In this document: positions 1 through 8,800 of the stretch, piece after piece | Position numbering within the stretch: position 1 is the stretch's first letter | Layout: each line of letters starts with the position of its first letter | Assembly: GCA_035528995.1 (NCBI GenBank) | Contig: DATKXO010000139.1 | Span: 1-38,100, forward strand | Length of the DNA: 38,100 nt | Direction of reading: 5' to 3' | Source: DATKXO01 sp035528995 | GTDB lineage: Bacteria > Planctomycetota > Phycisphaerae > UBA1845 | Translations under genes and position numbers: made by a program | The notes under the pieces: model-generated | The model's database searches: none | What the model was told of the DNA's origin: nothing | What the model saw: only the letters and a program-made list of their open reading frames with translations

Positions 1-16
1 AATTGTCGGACAGCCT

Positions 17-112
17 CGGACAAGCCGCCCGTGGCACCCCGCATCGAACATGCTCACGCGAGCGTGAGCATGCCACCCGCCGCACGGGCGGACAAGCCGC
101 CCGTGGCACCCC
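17..112. repeat. Intergenic direct repeat with internal palindrome
   Basis: A 24-bp segment at 17-40 recurs exactly at 89-112. Between the copies, 49-72 is a perfect 11-bp inverted repeat (CATGCTCACGC / GCGTGAGCATG) around GA. A 9-bp arm, CCGCCCGTG at 26-34, has its complement CACGGGCGG at 83-91, so the block could also fold as one long stem. No convincing gene covers it. It looks like a dispersed intergenic repeat of the kind common in large planctomycete genomes; copy number cannot be judged from one window. Confidence 0.6.
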
Positions 113-169
113 AAACCGAATGCCGCCGGAAGTGTCACGGACCTGCGCCGACGGTCTCTAGCGGGCCGT

Positions 170-198
170 TTGACAGGCCTCCGGTGGCTGACTACGCT
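170..198 (+). promoter_or_regulatory. Candidate sigma70-type promoter of cysK
   Basis: A perfect -35 TTGACA (170-175) is followed after 17 bp by TACGCT (193-198), a poor -10 that matches the consensus at three of six positions. Transcription would start near 205, giving a leader of about 53 nt before the cysK ATG. The spacing and perfect -35 support it; the weak -10 limits confidence. Confidence 0.4.
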
Positions 199-257
199 GA
201 GTTGGGCATTGACTCGCAACGAGAGGAACATCCCGGTTCCCGGGACGGAGAAAGCAG

Positions 258-1199
258 ATGGGCGATCTCTACGCCGACAGCACGAAACTCATCGGCCGAA
301 CACCACTGGTCAAGATCCAGCGGCTCATCGACGCACCCGCCGACGTGTACGCCAAGCTGGAATTCTTCAATCCGCTCTCCAGCGTGAAGGACCGCATCGG
401 CGTCTCCATGATCGAGGCCGCCGAGCGCGACGGGAAGATCAACCCCGACACCACGATCATCGAGCCCACGTCGGGCAATACGGGCATCGCCCTGGCCTTC
501 GTGTGCGCCGCCAGGGGCTATCGGCTGACCCTGACCATGCCGGAGAGCATGTCGCTCGAGCGGCGGGCCGTGCTGAAGTCTCTCGGCGCCGACCTCGTGC
601 TCACCCCCCGCGACGAGGGCATGCCCGGGGCCATCAGGGCCGCGACGGAGCTGGTCGAGCACAACCCCAACTCCTACATGCCCCAACAGTTCGACAACCC
701 CGCTAACCCGGACATTCACCGCAAGACCACGGCGATGGAGATCTGGAACGACACGGACGGCAAGGCCGACATTCTGGTTTCGGGCGTAGGCACCGGCGGG
801 ACCATCACCGGCACCGGAGAGGCCATCAAGGCGCGCAAGCCCGACTTCAAGTGCGTGGCCGTCGAGCCGACGACGTCACCGGTCATCACCCAGGCCCTGG
901 CCGGTGACAAGATCGCGCCCGGCAAACACTCGATTCAGGGCATCGGAGCCGGCTTCATCCCCAAGGTGCTCAATCTGGACATCATCGACGACGTGGTGCG
1001 GGTCAGCAGCGACGATGCCTTCGCCTGGGGGCGCCGGGCCGCCCGCGAGGAGGGCATCCTGTGCGGCATCTCCTCGGGCGCCGCCCTCTGCGCCGCCAAC
1101 GAGGTCGCCGGGCGGCCGGAGAACAAGGGCAAGCTGATCGTGGTGATCCTTGCCAGCTGCGGAGAGCGGTACCTGTCCACGCCCCTGTTCGAGCAATGA
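258..1199 (+). CDS. cysK: Cysteine synthase A (O-acetylserine sulfhydrylase)
   Basis: Cytosolic PLP enzyme of the beta-family that makes L-cysteine from O-acetylserine and sulfide, the last step of cysteine synthesis. The 313-residue product has the usual family length. The PLP lysine lies in SSVKDRIG (K44), the substrate-binding loop is TSGNTG (71-76), and the glycine-rich phosphate loop SGVGTGGTITG and the C-terminal GISSGA motif are present. The ATG at 258 has a GGAG about 9 nt upstream (ggacggagaaagcag). It stands alone in its strand run, 588 bp before larC. Cystathionine beta-synthase-like enzymes share the fold, but the compact length without a C-terminal domain favours CysK. Confidence 0.95.
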   Translation: MGDLYADSTKLIGRTPLVKIQRLIDAPADVYAKLEFFNPLSSVKDRIGVSMIEAAERDGKINPDTTIIEPTSGNTGIALAFVCAARGYRLTLTMPESMSLERRAVLKSLGADLVLTPRDEGMPGAIRAATELVEHNPNSYMPQQFDNPANPDIHRKTTAMEIWNDTDGKADILVSGVGTGGTITGTGEAIKARKPDFKCVAVEPTTSPVITQALAGDKIAPGKHSIQGIGAGFIPKVLNLDIIDDVVRVSSDDAFAWGRRAAREEGILCGISSGAALCAANEVAGRPENKGKLIVVILASCGERYLSTPLFEQ

Positions 1200-1337
1200 T
1201 CGTAGGTCAGACGGGCGGGATTCGCCCTTGATATGAGCCCAGCCACCGAACGCAGGGGTCGCCAAGCCATCCCCGCTTGGGATGACCTGTGCCACGCACC
1301 CAGCCGCCAGCCTTCGCCGCGCAGTCGATACGCCGGG

Positions 1338-1577
1338 CTACCAGAGGATCACGGCCACATCGTAGCCCCGAGCACGAGCCCAGGAGATCGCCCGGTTGAT
1401 CGCCGGGTGAGTCTCTCCCGAAGTGTCGCGCCCTTCGACGATGGGCCCTTCGCTGTTGGCGATGTCCTCGCGATGGACGATCTGCGTGTCCACCAGCACG
1501 TTGGCGCCGGAATCATCGAGCGTCAGGTTGACCTGTTTCGGGTGGTCCGCCGGACCCCTTGCTGTGGAAGCCGTCAT
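1338..1577 (-). CDS. Small hypothetical protein (79 aa)
   Basis: Unrecognised. The 79-residue reading frame has balanced protein-like composition, with acidic stretches alternating with aliphatic ones and the C-terminus RARGYDVAVILW, unlike the Arg/Pro-rich shadow frames common in this DNA. It fills part of the otherwise empty 588-bp gap between cysK and larC, on the opposite strand. An in-frame TAG lies shortly upstream of the ATG at 1577, so this is the only sensible start; no clear ribosome binding site precedes it. No transmembrane segment or known motif is visible. The rest of the gap (1200-1337 and 1578-1680) shows nothing else. Confidence 0.45.
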   Translation of the reverse strand: MTASTARGPADHPKQVNLTLDDSGANVLVDTQIVHREDIANSEGPIVEGRDTSGETHPAINRAISWARARGYDVAVILW

Positions 1578-1681
1578 GGCGTCACAATACTTAAGAGGCT
1601 TCGGCTATGCAAGAGCGCCGACCACGTAATGCATAACATCCCAACTGCCGACCGGAGCAAGACAATACACGGGACAGTGCT

Positions 1682-1709
1682 TTGACGTATCTGCTGAACC
1701 TTGTACACT
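1682..1709 (+). promoter_or_regulatory. Candidate promoter of the larC operon
   Basis: TTGACG (1682-1687), a 16-bp spacer and TACACT (1704-1709) match the sigma70 hexamers at five and four positions. A start near 1716 would leave about 12 nt before the leader ORF at 1729 and about 72 nt before larC. Confidence 0.5.
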
Positions 1710-1728
1710 TGCACGGTAGGAGATTAAG

Positions 1729-1791
1729 ATGTCGCTGAAGATTTTCTATGACAGCGTCGTACCGGGCGAGAGCCAGGAGCCGCGGTCATGA
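1729..1791 (+). CDS. 20-codon upstream ORF overlapping the larC start
   Basis: ATG at 1729 follows AGGAG (1718-1722) at a 6-nt spacing, the best ribosome binding site in this region. The frame encodes 20 residues beginning MSLKIFYDSV and stops at TGA 1789-1791, which overlaps the larC ATG (1788-1790) as ATGA. Its last third contains a second AGGAG (1775-1779) that serves larC. The arrangement suggests translational coupling or a leader peptide. It is too short to assign a function and could be a relic of a longer gene. Confidence 0.4.
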   Translation: MSLKIFYDSVVPGESQEPRS

Positions 1792-2969
1792 CAACTGCTT
1801 ACTTCGACTGTTTCAGCGGCGTTAGCGGTGACATGCTGCTTGGCGCCCTCATCGACGCAGGGGCCGACCTGGCATCGATCCAAGGACAGCTTGCCGCCCT
1901 GCACATCGACGGCTGCTCGCTGCAGGCCGAGAGGATCAACAAGCAAGGCCTGGCCGCGACCCGCGTGACCGTGCCCGGCGAAACGCAGCAAGGCTCACAC
2001 CACCGCTCCTTCGAGACCATCCGCGGCATCATCGAAGAATCTCCACTATCGGCGGCAGTACAACAACGTGCGGTCGCTGTCTTCCGGCGGCTGGCCGAGG
2101 CGGAGGCAAAAGTACACGACTGCCCCGTTGAGCGGGTGCACTTTCACGAGGTCGGGGCCGTCGATGCCCTGACCGACATCATCGGCGCGGCGATCGCTCT
2201 GGAGAACCTGGGCGTTCAGCGAGTGGTCTGTTCGCCCATCGCCACCGGCAGCGGGACCGTCACCTGCGCCCACGGCATCCTGCCCGTGCCGGCCCCGGCG
2301 ACGGCCGAGTTGCTCAAGGGCGTCCCGCTGGCGGCCTGCGACGAGGTCGGGGAACTGGCCACTCCCACCGGGGTCGCGTTTCTGACCACCGTCGCGGACT
2401 CCTACGGCCCGCCGCCGGCCATGACCATCGAGCGCGTCGGCTACGGCGCCGGCCGAAGGGAGGGTAGGAGTCGCCCGAACGTGCTGCGAGTGATGCTGGG
2501 AACGGGGCACGGCGATTCCCACACCGATCTGGTCACCGTTCTGGAGGCCAACATCGACGACGCTACACCGGAAGTCGTGGGCTACTGCACGGAGCGACTC
2601 CTGGAGGCGGGTGCACTGGACGTCTACTGCGTGCCGATATACATGAAGAAGTCCCGACCCGCCGTGCTGCTCGCCGTGCTGGCCGAGCCACACCGGGTGG
2701 CCGAACTCGAGGAGATTCTCTTCACCGAAACCACCACGCTGGGCATCCGTCGGCACGACGTGCACCGATCCACGCTGGCTCGGTCAACGGTCCGCGTCGA
2801 GACTCCGTTTGGTCCGGTCCGGGTCAAAGTCTCCCGGCGAGGCGGGCAGATCATGACGGCCGCGCCGGAATACGACGACTGCCGGGAAGCGGCCCGGCAG
2901 CACGGCGTCGCCCTGCGGGCGGTCATGGAGGCCGCCGCCGGCGCCTGGAGGGCGCAAGCGGATCAGTGA
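1788..2969 (+). CDS. larC: LarC-type nickel pincer cofactor (Ni-insertion) protein
   Basis: LarC (DUF111 family) is a CTP-dependent cyclometallase that inserts nickel into the pyridinium-dithio cofactor of lactate racemase and other LarA-type enzymes. The 393-residue protein begins YFDCFSGVSGDM, the family N-terminal signature, and carries FHEVGAVDALTDI near residue 120, also diagnostic. The C-terminal half is intact in the same frame, whereas some bacteria split the gene into larC1/larC2. Start chosen at 1788 with AGGAG 8 nt upstream. larB, larE and larA are not in this window, so the racemase served is unknown. The membrane protein gene at 3015 follows after 45 bp and is probably co-transcribed. 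Confidence 0.9.
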   Translation: MTTAYFDCFSGVSGDMLLGALIDAGADLASIQGQLAALHIDGCSLQAERINKQGLAATRVTVPGETQQGSHHRSFETIRGIIEESPLSAAVQQRAVAVFRRLAEAEAKVHDCPVERVHFHEVGAVDALTDIIGAAIALENLGVQRVVCSPIATGSGTVTCAHGILPVPAPATAELLKGVPLAACDEVGELATPTGVAFLTTVADSYGPPPAMTIERVGYGAGRREGRSRPNVLRVMLGTGHGDSHTDLVTVLEANIDDATPEVVGYCTERLLEAGALDVYCVPIYMKKSRPAVLLAVLAEPHRVAELEEILFTETTTLGIRRHDVHRSTLARSTVRVETPFGPVRVKVSRRGGQIMTAAPEYDDCREAARQHGVALRAVMEAAAGAWRAQADQ

Positions 2970-3014
2970 TCGGCCCCGTCGGCCGTCTGATCGGAAGGAC
3001 CCGGGAAGAACGAC

Positions 3015-3602
3015 ATGGACGTCAGCGCTCCCCTGCTCGTACAGGCAACACTGGCCCACCTGGCCGACTCGTCCACCGGTCTGACCAACAGCCAGATCGT
3101 GCTGATCCTGCTGATCATCGGCACGTCGGCGCTGATGTTGATCTCGGCCCGACGACGGATGAGGCGGTCGGCCAACTCGCCGCAGGCCTACACCCGCGAG
3201 CAGCGCACGCGGATCCGAGACGAAGAGTCGCTGGTGCAGGAGATGGAGCAAGCCATGGCCCGGCTGGAAGAGGTGGCCCAGGAGGTCCAGGGACGCATTG
3301 ACACCCGCTTCGCCAAATTGGAATCGGTCATCCGCGACGCCGACCAGCGGATCGACCACCTCGAGCGCCTGCTTCGCAGCACCGCGGGCGAGCCCACCAT
3401 CGACCGCACGGTCGGCGACGTCGCCGAACCGGGCGGTCCGTCCACGGACACCGCCACCGACGACCCCCGCTATCGCGTGATCTTCGACCGTGCCGACGCC
3501 GGCCGGACCCCCCTGCAGATCGCCGAGGAGACCGGACAATCCACCGGCGAGGTGGAACTGATCCTGGCCCTTCGACCGCCCAAGTCGGTGGCCAACGCCT
3601 GA
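3015..3602 (+). CDS. Membrane-anchored coiled-coil protein with C-terminal HTH-like segment
   Basis: Function unknown. The 195-residue protein has one hydrophobic helix near residues 28-45 (IVLILLIIGTSALML), a basic cluster after it, a long charged heptad-rich helix at about 60-118 that should form a coiled coil, a Thr/Pro/Asp-rich linker, and a C-terminal segment (about 150-185, with RTPLQIAEETGQSTGEVELI) with the look of a helix-turn-helix as in DUF2802/DUF6115-type proteins. The likely topology is N-terminal membrane anchor, cytoplasmic coil and small terminal domain. It lies 45 bp after larC and 117 bp before the P-loop gene, all in one direction. Confidence 0.75.
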   Translation: MDVSAPLLVQATLAHLADSSTGLTNSQIVLILLIIGTSALMLISARRRMRRSANSPQAYTREQRTRIRDEESLVQEMEQAMARLEEVAQEVQGRIDTRFAKLESVIRDADQRIDHLERLLRSTAGEPTIDRTVGDVAEPGGPSTDTATDDPRYRVIFDRADAGRTPLQIAEETGQSTGEVELILALRPPKSVANA

Positions 3603-3719
3603 CTCCGCCCCCATCGAGTCGCCCGGTAGTCCGGGGCTCCCGGCCGGCATAGAATCGGGCGTTGGCATGGTTCTTTGCGCCGGGCGAGTGCCCGGATCGG
3701 AGCGGGTCGCGGAAGCACA

Positions 3720-4535
3720 ATGGCACTCACTGTCACCTTCGTCAGCGGTCCACGTCACGCCGGCAAGAGCACGGTCATCCAGGCCATGCTGGGCGACTTG
3801 TACAAACGCCCGCCACACTACCTGCGTCTGGCCAAGATCGCCGGGGACAAGAAGCCGCCCCTCACCATGGGCAGGCCTCCGGTTGACGTCGAGGTGGGCA
3901 GCGCCCGCTGGCTGAACTACGACGAGGACTCGATCTTCGAGGTGCTCCCCGAAGCCCTCACCCGAATCCACAGGAAGGACCGCTACGGCGCCGTAATCAT
4001 CGAGGCCGACGCCGACCCCCACTTGCGTCACGCCCATCCCTACGATCGGCGGATCTTCGTGATGCCGGCCCCGCGCTCCCTGCACGAGGTCTTCCGCAGC
4101 GTGCGCGAGGCGGCCACGGCCCTGCAGGGCGTGCTGGACGACACGGCCGCGTTCGCCCGCGAGATTTACGGCATGATCGACAGCAGTCTCACCGACGACG
4201 AGGAGCACGAGCGGCGAGCCCCCTTCACGGCCCGCCAGTTGCGCGGTTTTCTCGATTCGCCCCTGGGCAACGAACTGGCCACGCGCATCCAGTTTCAGCC
4301 GGAATACCACGGGCTCGTGGAGAGCGACGTGGTGTTGATCAACACCGGCGTGGGGGGCCTGTCCCCGGTGGTCGATGAGTGCGGTCGTCGCCTGGAACGC
4401 CTTTTGGCCCGGCTGCGGGGCGGAGCGGCCCGAAAAAACACACTCTTCTGCTGCGATCCGGTGGATCCACACGACCCGCTGCGAAAGAAGCTCATCAAGG
4501 CCCTCAAGGACCTCCACCGTGACGACGACCGCTGA
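3720..4535 (+). CDS. P-loop NTPase-like protein of unknown function
   Basis: The 271-residue protein has an N-terminal strand followed by a Walker A motif, GPRHAGKST (residues 10-18), and a Walker B-like strand GAVIIEADAD near residue 100, a layout seen in MobB/CobW-like GTP-binding proteins. No family signature beyond the P-loop is recognisable, so the substrate is not assigned. The ATG at 3720 is preferred over the in-frame TTG at 3675, because the shorter form starts directly at the first beta strand. A -10-like TAGAAT lies at 3650-3655. The last residues are highly charged (KALKDLHRDDDR). Confidence 0.7.
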   Translation: MALTVTFVSGPRHAGKSTVIQAMLGDLYKRPPHYLRLAKIAGDKKPPLTMGRPPVDVEVGSARWLNYDEDSIFEVLPEALTRIHRKDRYGAVIIEADADPHLRHAHPYDRRIFVMPAPRSLHEVFRSVREAATALQGVLDDTAAFAREIYGMIDSSLTDDEEHERRAPFTARQLRGFLDSPLGNELATRIQFQPEYHGLVESDVVLINTGVGGLSPVVDECGRRLERLLARLRGGAARKNTLFCCDPVDPHDPLRKKLIKALKDLHRDDDR

Positions 4536-4699
4536 GCCCGATATTGCCGCTGCCCGATAACGGGCCTCATTTACTTCGCTTCTAAACTCTCCAAGCCGGC
4601 GGTTCGATCTCAATACAGGCGGTGCGGCACTGCGCTGACAATCCCCCGCGCTTTGCCGGCCAATCTGCGAAATCCTCGCAGACAAAAGGGAGACCCTCC

Positions 4700-5203
4700 A
4701 TGGATCCGGCCGTAGTCGAGCGACTGGAGAAGAGTTTCGCCACGTTGGCAACGCAGGGTGAGGAGTTGGCCGCCCGGTTCTACGCCCACCTGTTCGCCAC
4801 ACACCCCGGCATGCGCCGCTTCTTCCCGATCGACATGGCCGAGGAGAAGCGGAAGCTCCTCGAGGCGCTGGTGGCCGTGGTGAAGAGCCTGCGTTCGCCC
4901 GAAGGTTTGCGATCGGCCGTTGCCGAACTCGGCCAACGTTGCGGCCACTGCGGCGCGATGCCCGAGCGGTTCCCCATGTTCCGTGACGCCCTTGTCGGCA
5001 TTATGGCGGACGTCGCGGGCCAACGATGGGACGATCAGTTCACCCGGGACTGGGTCGTCCTACTCGACACCCTTTCTGCGATGATGGGCGACAGGCATCG
5101 GTCCAGGACAACTGGGACCTGCCCCGCTCCGGGATGGTCCGCATTCCAGCTCCAGCGCCGGCACAGAGTGAACGCGCCATCCGTGATCCGCGCGCGTTCC
5201 TGA
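4700..5203 (+). CDS. Single-domain globin with unusual heme-pocket residues
   Basis: The 167-residue product starts with a globin fold of the flavohaemoglobin/bacterial haemoglobin type: ARFYAHLFATHPGMRRFF gives the B-C region with the B10 tyrosine (Y28), and FTRDWVVLLDTLSAMM gives helix H. Aligned by eye to the usual LGRRHxGYGVxPEHF, this protein reads LGQRCGHCGAMPERF. The proximal (F8) histidine position is thus Cys81, with His83 two residues later, and the distal E7 glutamine appears to be Glu49. The start at 4700 has AAGGGAG 7 nt upstream. The last 35 residues (from about 133) are basic and not globin-like, so the tail may result from a lost stop or small frameshift. No reductase domain follows. 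It may bind heme atypically or act as a heme-free sensor. Confidence 0.8.
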   Translation: MDPAVVERLEKSFATLATQGEELAARFYAHLFATHPGMRRFFPIDMAEEKRKLLEALVAVVKSLRSPEGLRSAVAELGQRCGHCGAMPERFPMFRDALVGIMADVAGQRWDDQFTRDWVVLLDTLSAMMGDRHRSRTTGTCPAPGWSAFQLQRRHRVNAPSVIRARS

Positions 5204-5816
5204 GCGTGCTGCGCCCCACAGCGGGCGAATCCTCCCCTCGCAGCGGTGTTCCGCGCTACCTCGCGGCGTCAGGGCGCCGACATCACGCCCCGACCAGGTC
5301 TGCCGAAAAAAGCGGTATCCGATTTGCCTTCGGCCGAATTGTATTGGACGTTTTGTGTGGCCGGTTGGTGTACCGATCGGTGGGGGGCCTTGGGGTAAGG
5401 AAACCGCCGCAGCGGGCAGAGGTGTCCGCTGGGGGGGTTTCCTCTTGCGCCACACCGTGGCCCGCACAACAGTTCATTACGCCAAGGTCGATGACCACGT
5501 CTGCCGACCTTCCCGCCGACGGCGAAAGAGACGCCGGGCGGAAAACCGTCGCCCCGAAGTTCGGGGCCCGGTCTCCCGCCCGGCTCTAGGAGGAGGAAGG
5601 AAGGTTTCAAAGGTTGCCCAAGTATAGAGTATCTCTCTCCGTCCGGACCAGCGAATCTGACGAATCGTTACAGGTGTGTTACAGGCTTGCGTGAACGCTG
5701 AGCGGTCCGCCGGGCCTCTCGCCCCTTAAGGCAAGTAAGCGCATCGCCGACAAGTCCGTACAATTCCCGGCGGTACCGCCTCGAGCCGGCCCGGCGCCTT
5801 CACCATACTCGTCGTG
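5204..5816. other. 613-bp non-coding region with strong hairpins
   Basis: No convincing coding frame was found. Two strong foldable elements stand out. At 5399-5442 an imperfect 19-bp inverted repeat surrounds AGAGGT. At 5533-5584 a perfect 9-bp outer stem (GCCGGGCGG / CCGCCCGGC) encloses a perfect 8-bp inner stem GCCCCGAA-G-TTCGGGGC. Neither is followed by a U-tract on either strand, so they are not ordinary terminators. The region lies 3' of both flanking genes: the globin (+) and the kinase (-). Confidence 0.5.
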
Positions 5817-8800
5817 TCATGGTGCCGCCGATCGGGACTGCACGCCGTGTTCCTCATCGCCCGGCACGCCGGCACGCCAACGCGCCGCCTCGTCAGCCTT
5901 GCCCCACGCCTCATAGAGGGCGACGACACGCTCCAGCGCGATGCGCGTCGCGATGAAGCCCTCCCCTTTCATGGCGTGAAGGGCCCTACAGCTCTCGACC
6001 AGCAGCGGCTCGGCCTCGTCGAAACGACGCAACGAAGCCAGGCAGTACCCCAACGTCCCTCGCGCCCGGGCCACGCGCCATTTCTCGCTCTCGATCAGGT
6101 GAAACCGGCCGAAGGCCACAACACACTGGCGCAGGATCGGCTCGGCCTGTCGGGCTTCCCCCAGTTCGATCAGCAACCGGCCCAACGCCCGCATGGCCAT
6201 CGCGGTGTCCACGTGCTCCGGACCGTACAGGGTCCGGCAGCGGGCCAGAGTCTCCCGGGCCAGCGGTTCAGCCTCCTCGAAGCGGCCCACCCGCAGAAGT
6301 GCCAGGACCAGGTCGAGCTTGACGCTCGAGGCCGCCGGAACTCCATCTGCGTTGAGCCTGCGGTAGGTGTCCAGCGCCTGGCGCAGCACCGGAATCGCGG
6401 CCGCCGCATCCGGTCCCAGTCGCAGGGTGTTGCCCAACGAGTGCAGCGTTTCGGCCACCAGCAGGTGATCGTCGCCCAGCAGTTTGCGGCGCAGGGCCAG
6501 CGCCTCGCGGTAGGCCCGCCCCGCTTCCGCGTACCGACCCTGCATGTGGTACAGACCCGCGAGGTTCCTGAGGCCATCGGCCACGCGCCCGTGCTCGGAA
6601 CCCAGCAACTCCCGGTTGAGTTCCAACGCCTCGAGCAGCAGCGGCTCGGCCATCGAGTAGTGACCGGCGTTGGCCAGGGCGACACCAGCGGCGTTGAACT
6701 CCACGGCAATCCGCGGGTTGTCCTGCCCGACAGACTTGCGGAACCCCTCGACGCTATCGGCCACAAAGCGATCGGCGGCCCCCACGTCGCCGGTCCGCAG
6801 CAGATACCGCACCAGGACCGCTCCGTAGCCCACACCACCAAGAGCTTGCGGCGGCAACTGCTCGCAGGCCTTCTGCTGAACCTCCGCCGCCTTGCGGTCG
6901 TCGCCGGTCATCGAGTACGCCAGAGCAAGCGTATCCAGCACCGCTGACTGCCGGCCACCGCTCATCGCCACCGCCCTTTCCGCCAGCGGCAGCGCCGCCT
7001 CCGGATCGCGCAGGTCGATCGGCACACAGGTCAACAACGACCAGGCGTAATTGTTGATCGAGGTTGCGTCCGCGTCCGGACGCTCGGCGAACCGGCGTCG
7101 AATCGCCAGCACTTCTTCGGTCAGCTCGCGGGCCTCGGCGATCCGCCCCAAACGGACAAGGGCCTCTGCCAGGTCGACCACGGCCGCGACCGTCACGCCG
7201 TGCGTCCGCCCGGCCCCATCCTCGATGACAGCCAACCGGTCAAAGCGAATCCAGATCGACTCCTGCAGCGCCCCGGTCCGCTCCAGGAAGTCGGCCAAAG
7301 TGTTCATCGCCGCCAGCGTACGCGGATGCCCGGAGCCGAAGGCACGAACGCAGCCCGCCAACAACGCCCGGTACAGCTCCCCCGCCTCACCGAACTTGCC
7401 CTTTCCGTCGAGCCACTGGGCCACGTCAACGGTGGTGGAAAGTGTGTGCCAATGATCCTCACCGCGCGTGCGCCGCAGGCCGGCCAACGCCTCCAGATGC
7501 AAACGCTCCTTCTCCTCCTGCCGTTCACGCCCCTGCAACGACCGGGCCAGGCCGTGCATCGTGATGTAGGTCAGCGGGTGCTCGCCGCCCAGGATGCGGC
7601 GGCAATCGGCGAGCCCCGGGCGCAGCAGTTCCTCGGCCCGGTCATAGCGTCCCTGCTCGAGATACCACCAACCGATCAGAGGCTTGGACAGGATGGTGAT
7701 GCTGTCGTCCGGGCCCAGGGCCTCACGGGCCAGATCGTACAGCTCGCGGGCCAGGGCCTGTCCCTCGGTCAGCCGCCCCTGAGAGAGATACGAGCCCGAC
7801 CAGTGCAGCATGGTGGCCAGCGTGTCCCGGTGACGATCGCCCAGGACCCGGCGCTGGATCCTCAAGGTCTCCTCGAAGAAGCGATGCGATTCGGCGTACC
7901 GGCCCTGGTCGGACAGGACCAGGGCCAGGACCGAGGCACAGTTGAGCGTCCTGGCATGCTCGGCCCCGTACACTTGCCACATGCCCTCGAGTGCGAAGCG
8001 TACCAGCGGCTCCGCCTCGGCGCTTCGACCGGCGTCGGCCAGCAGACCGCCGAGCTGCAGCGCCGATCGCAAGGTGTCGCGATGTCGGTCGCCGTGGATG
8101 CGCCTTCGAATCTCCAGGGCCGCCTCCAGTTCAGGAGCTGCGTCGTGGTACAGGCCCAGACCCCGCAGGGTCATGCCGATGGTCTCGCGGGCGGCCGCCG
8201 CCAGCTCCGGGTCCCCGGCAAAGGCCTGGTCGATCTTGGCGCTGGCACCCCGGGCCATGTCCGCCACCGAGAATCCGCCGACGAATTCGCCGCCCGGTGA
8301 AGCGCCCGCGTCCTCATACGGGGAAAACGCCGAGAGCTGCCGCAACTGCATGGGATCGACCGAGGCCAGCATCTCCTGAAGGAAGGTGCTCACCGCCTGG
8401 GCCCGCCGGGCCTCGGCGTCGGCCCGGACCCTGGCCCCTTGAGCCAGATCGCGGTCCCGCCGCGCCTGAACGAAACCGGCCGTCGCCACGGCCAGCCCCA
8501 GGAGCACCGCGGCCGCCACCAGCCCCGCCGCCGTCACGGCGACACGGTTGCGTCGAACGAACTTACGCAGGCGATAGGTTGCGCCGGGCGGCCCGGCCCG
8601 CACCGGCTCGTGGCTCAGATGGCGCTGGATGTCCGCCGCCAAGCCAGCGGCCGTCTCGTAGCGGCGCGTGCGGTCCTTCTCCAGCGCCCTCAGCACGATC
8701 CAGTCCAGATCGCCTCGAAGAAGCCTGCTCAGGGCCTGCGGCTCGGTCCGCCGCAAACGAGCCAATTCGGCCAGGTCCCCCCCGAGCGTGCTCAGCCGCA

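Noticed and set aside
2784..4802. 672-residue minus-strand frame
   Set aside because: Lies opposite larC, the coiled-coil gene and the P-loop gene; it has low-complexity composition and no motif, as expected of antisense frames in GC-rich DNA.
5814..6947. 377-residue plus-strand frame opposite the kinase
   Set aside because: Antisense of TPR repeats; Gln/Arg-rich with no signature.
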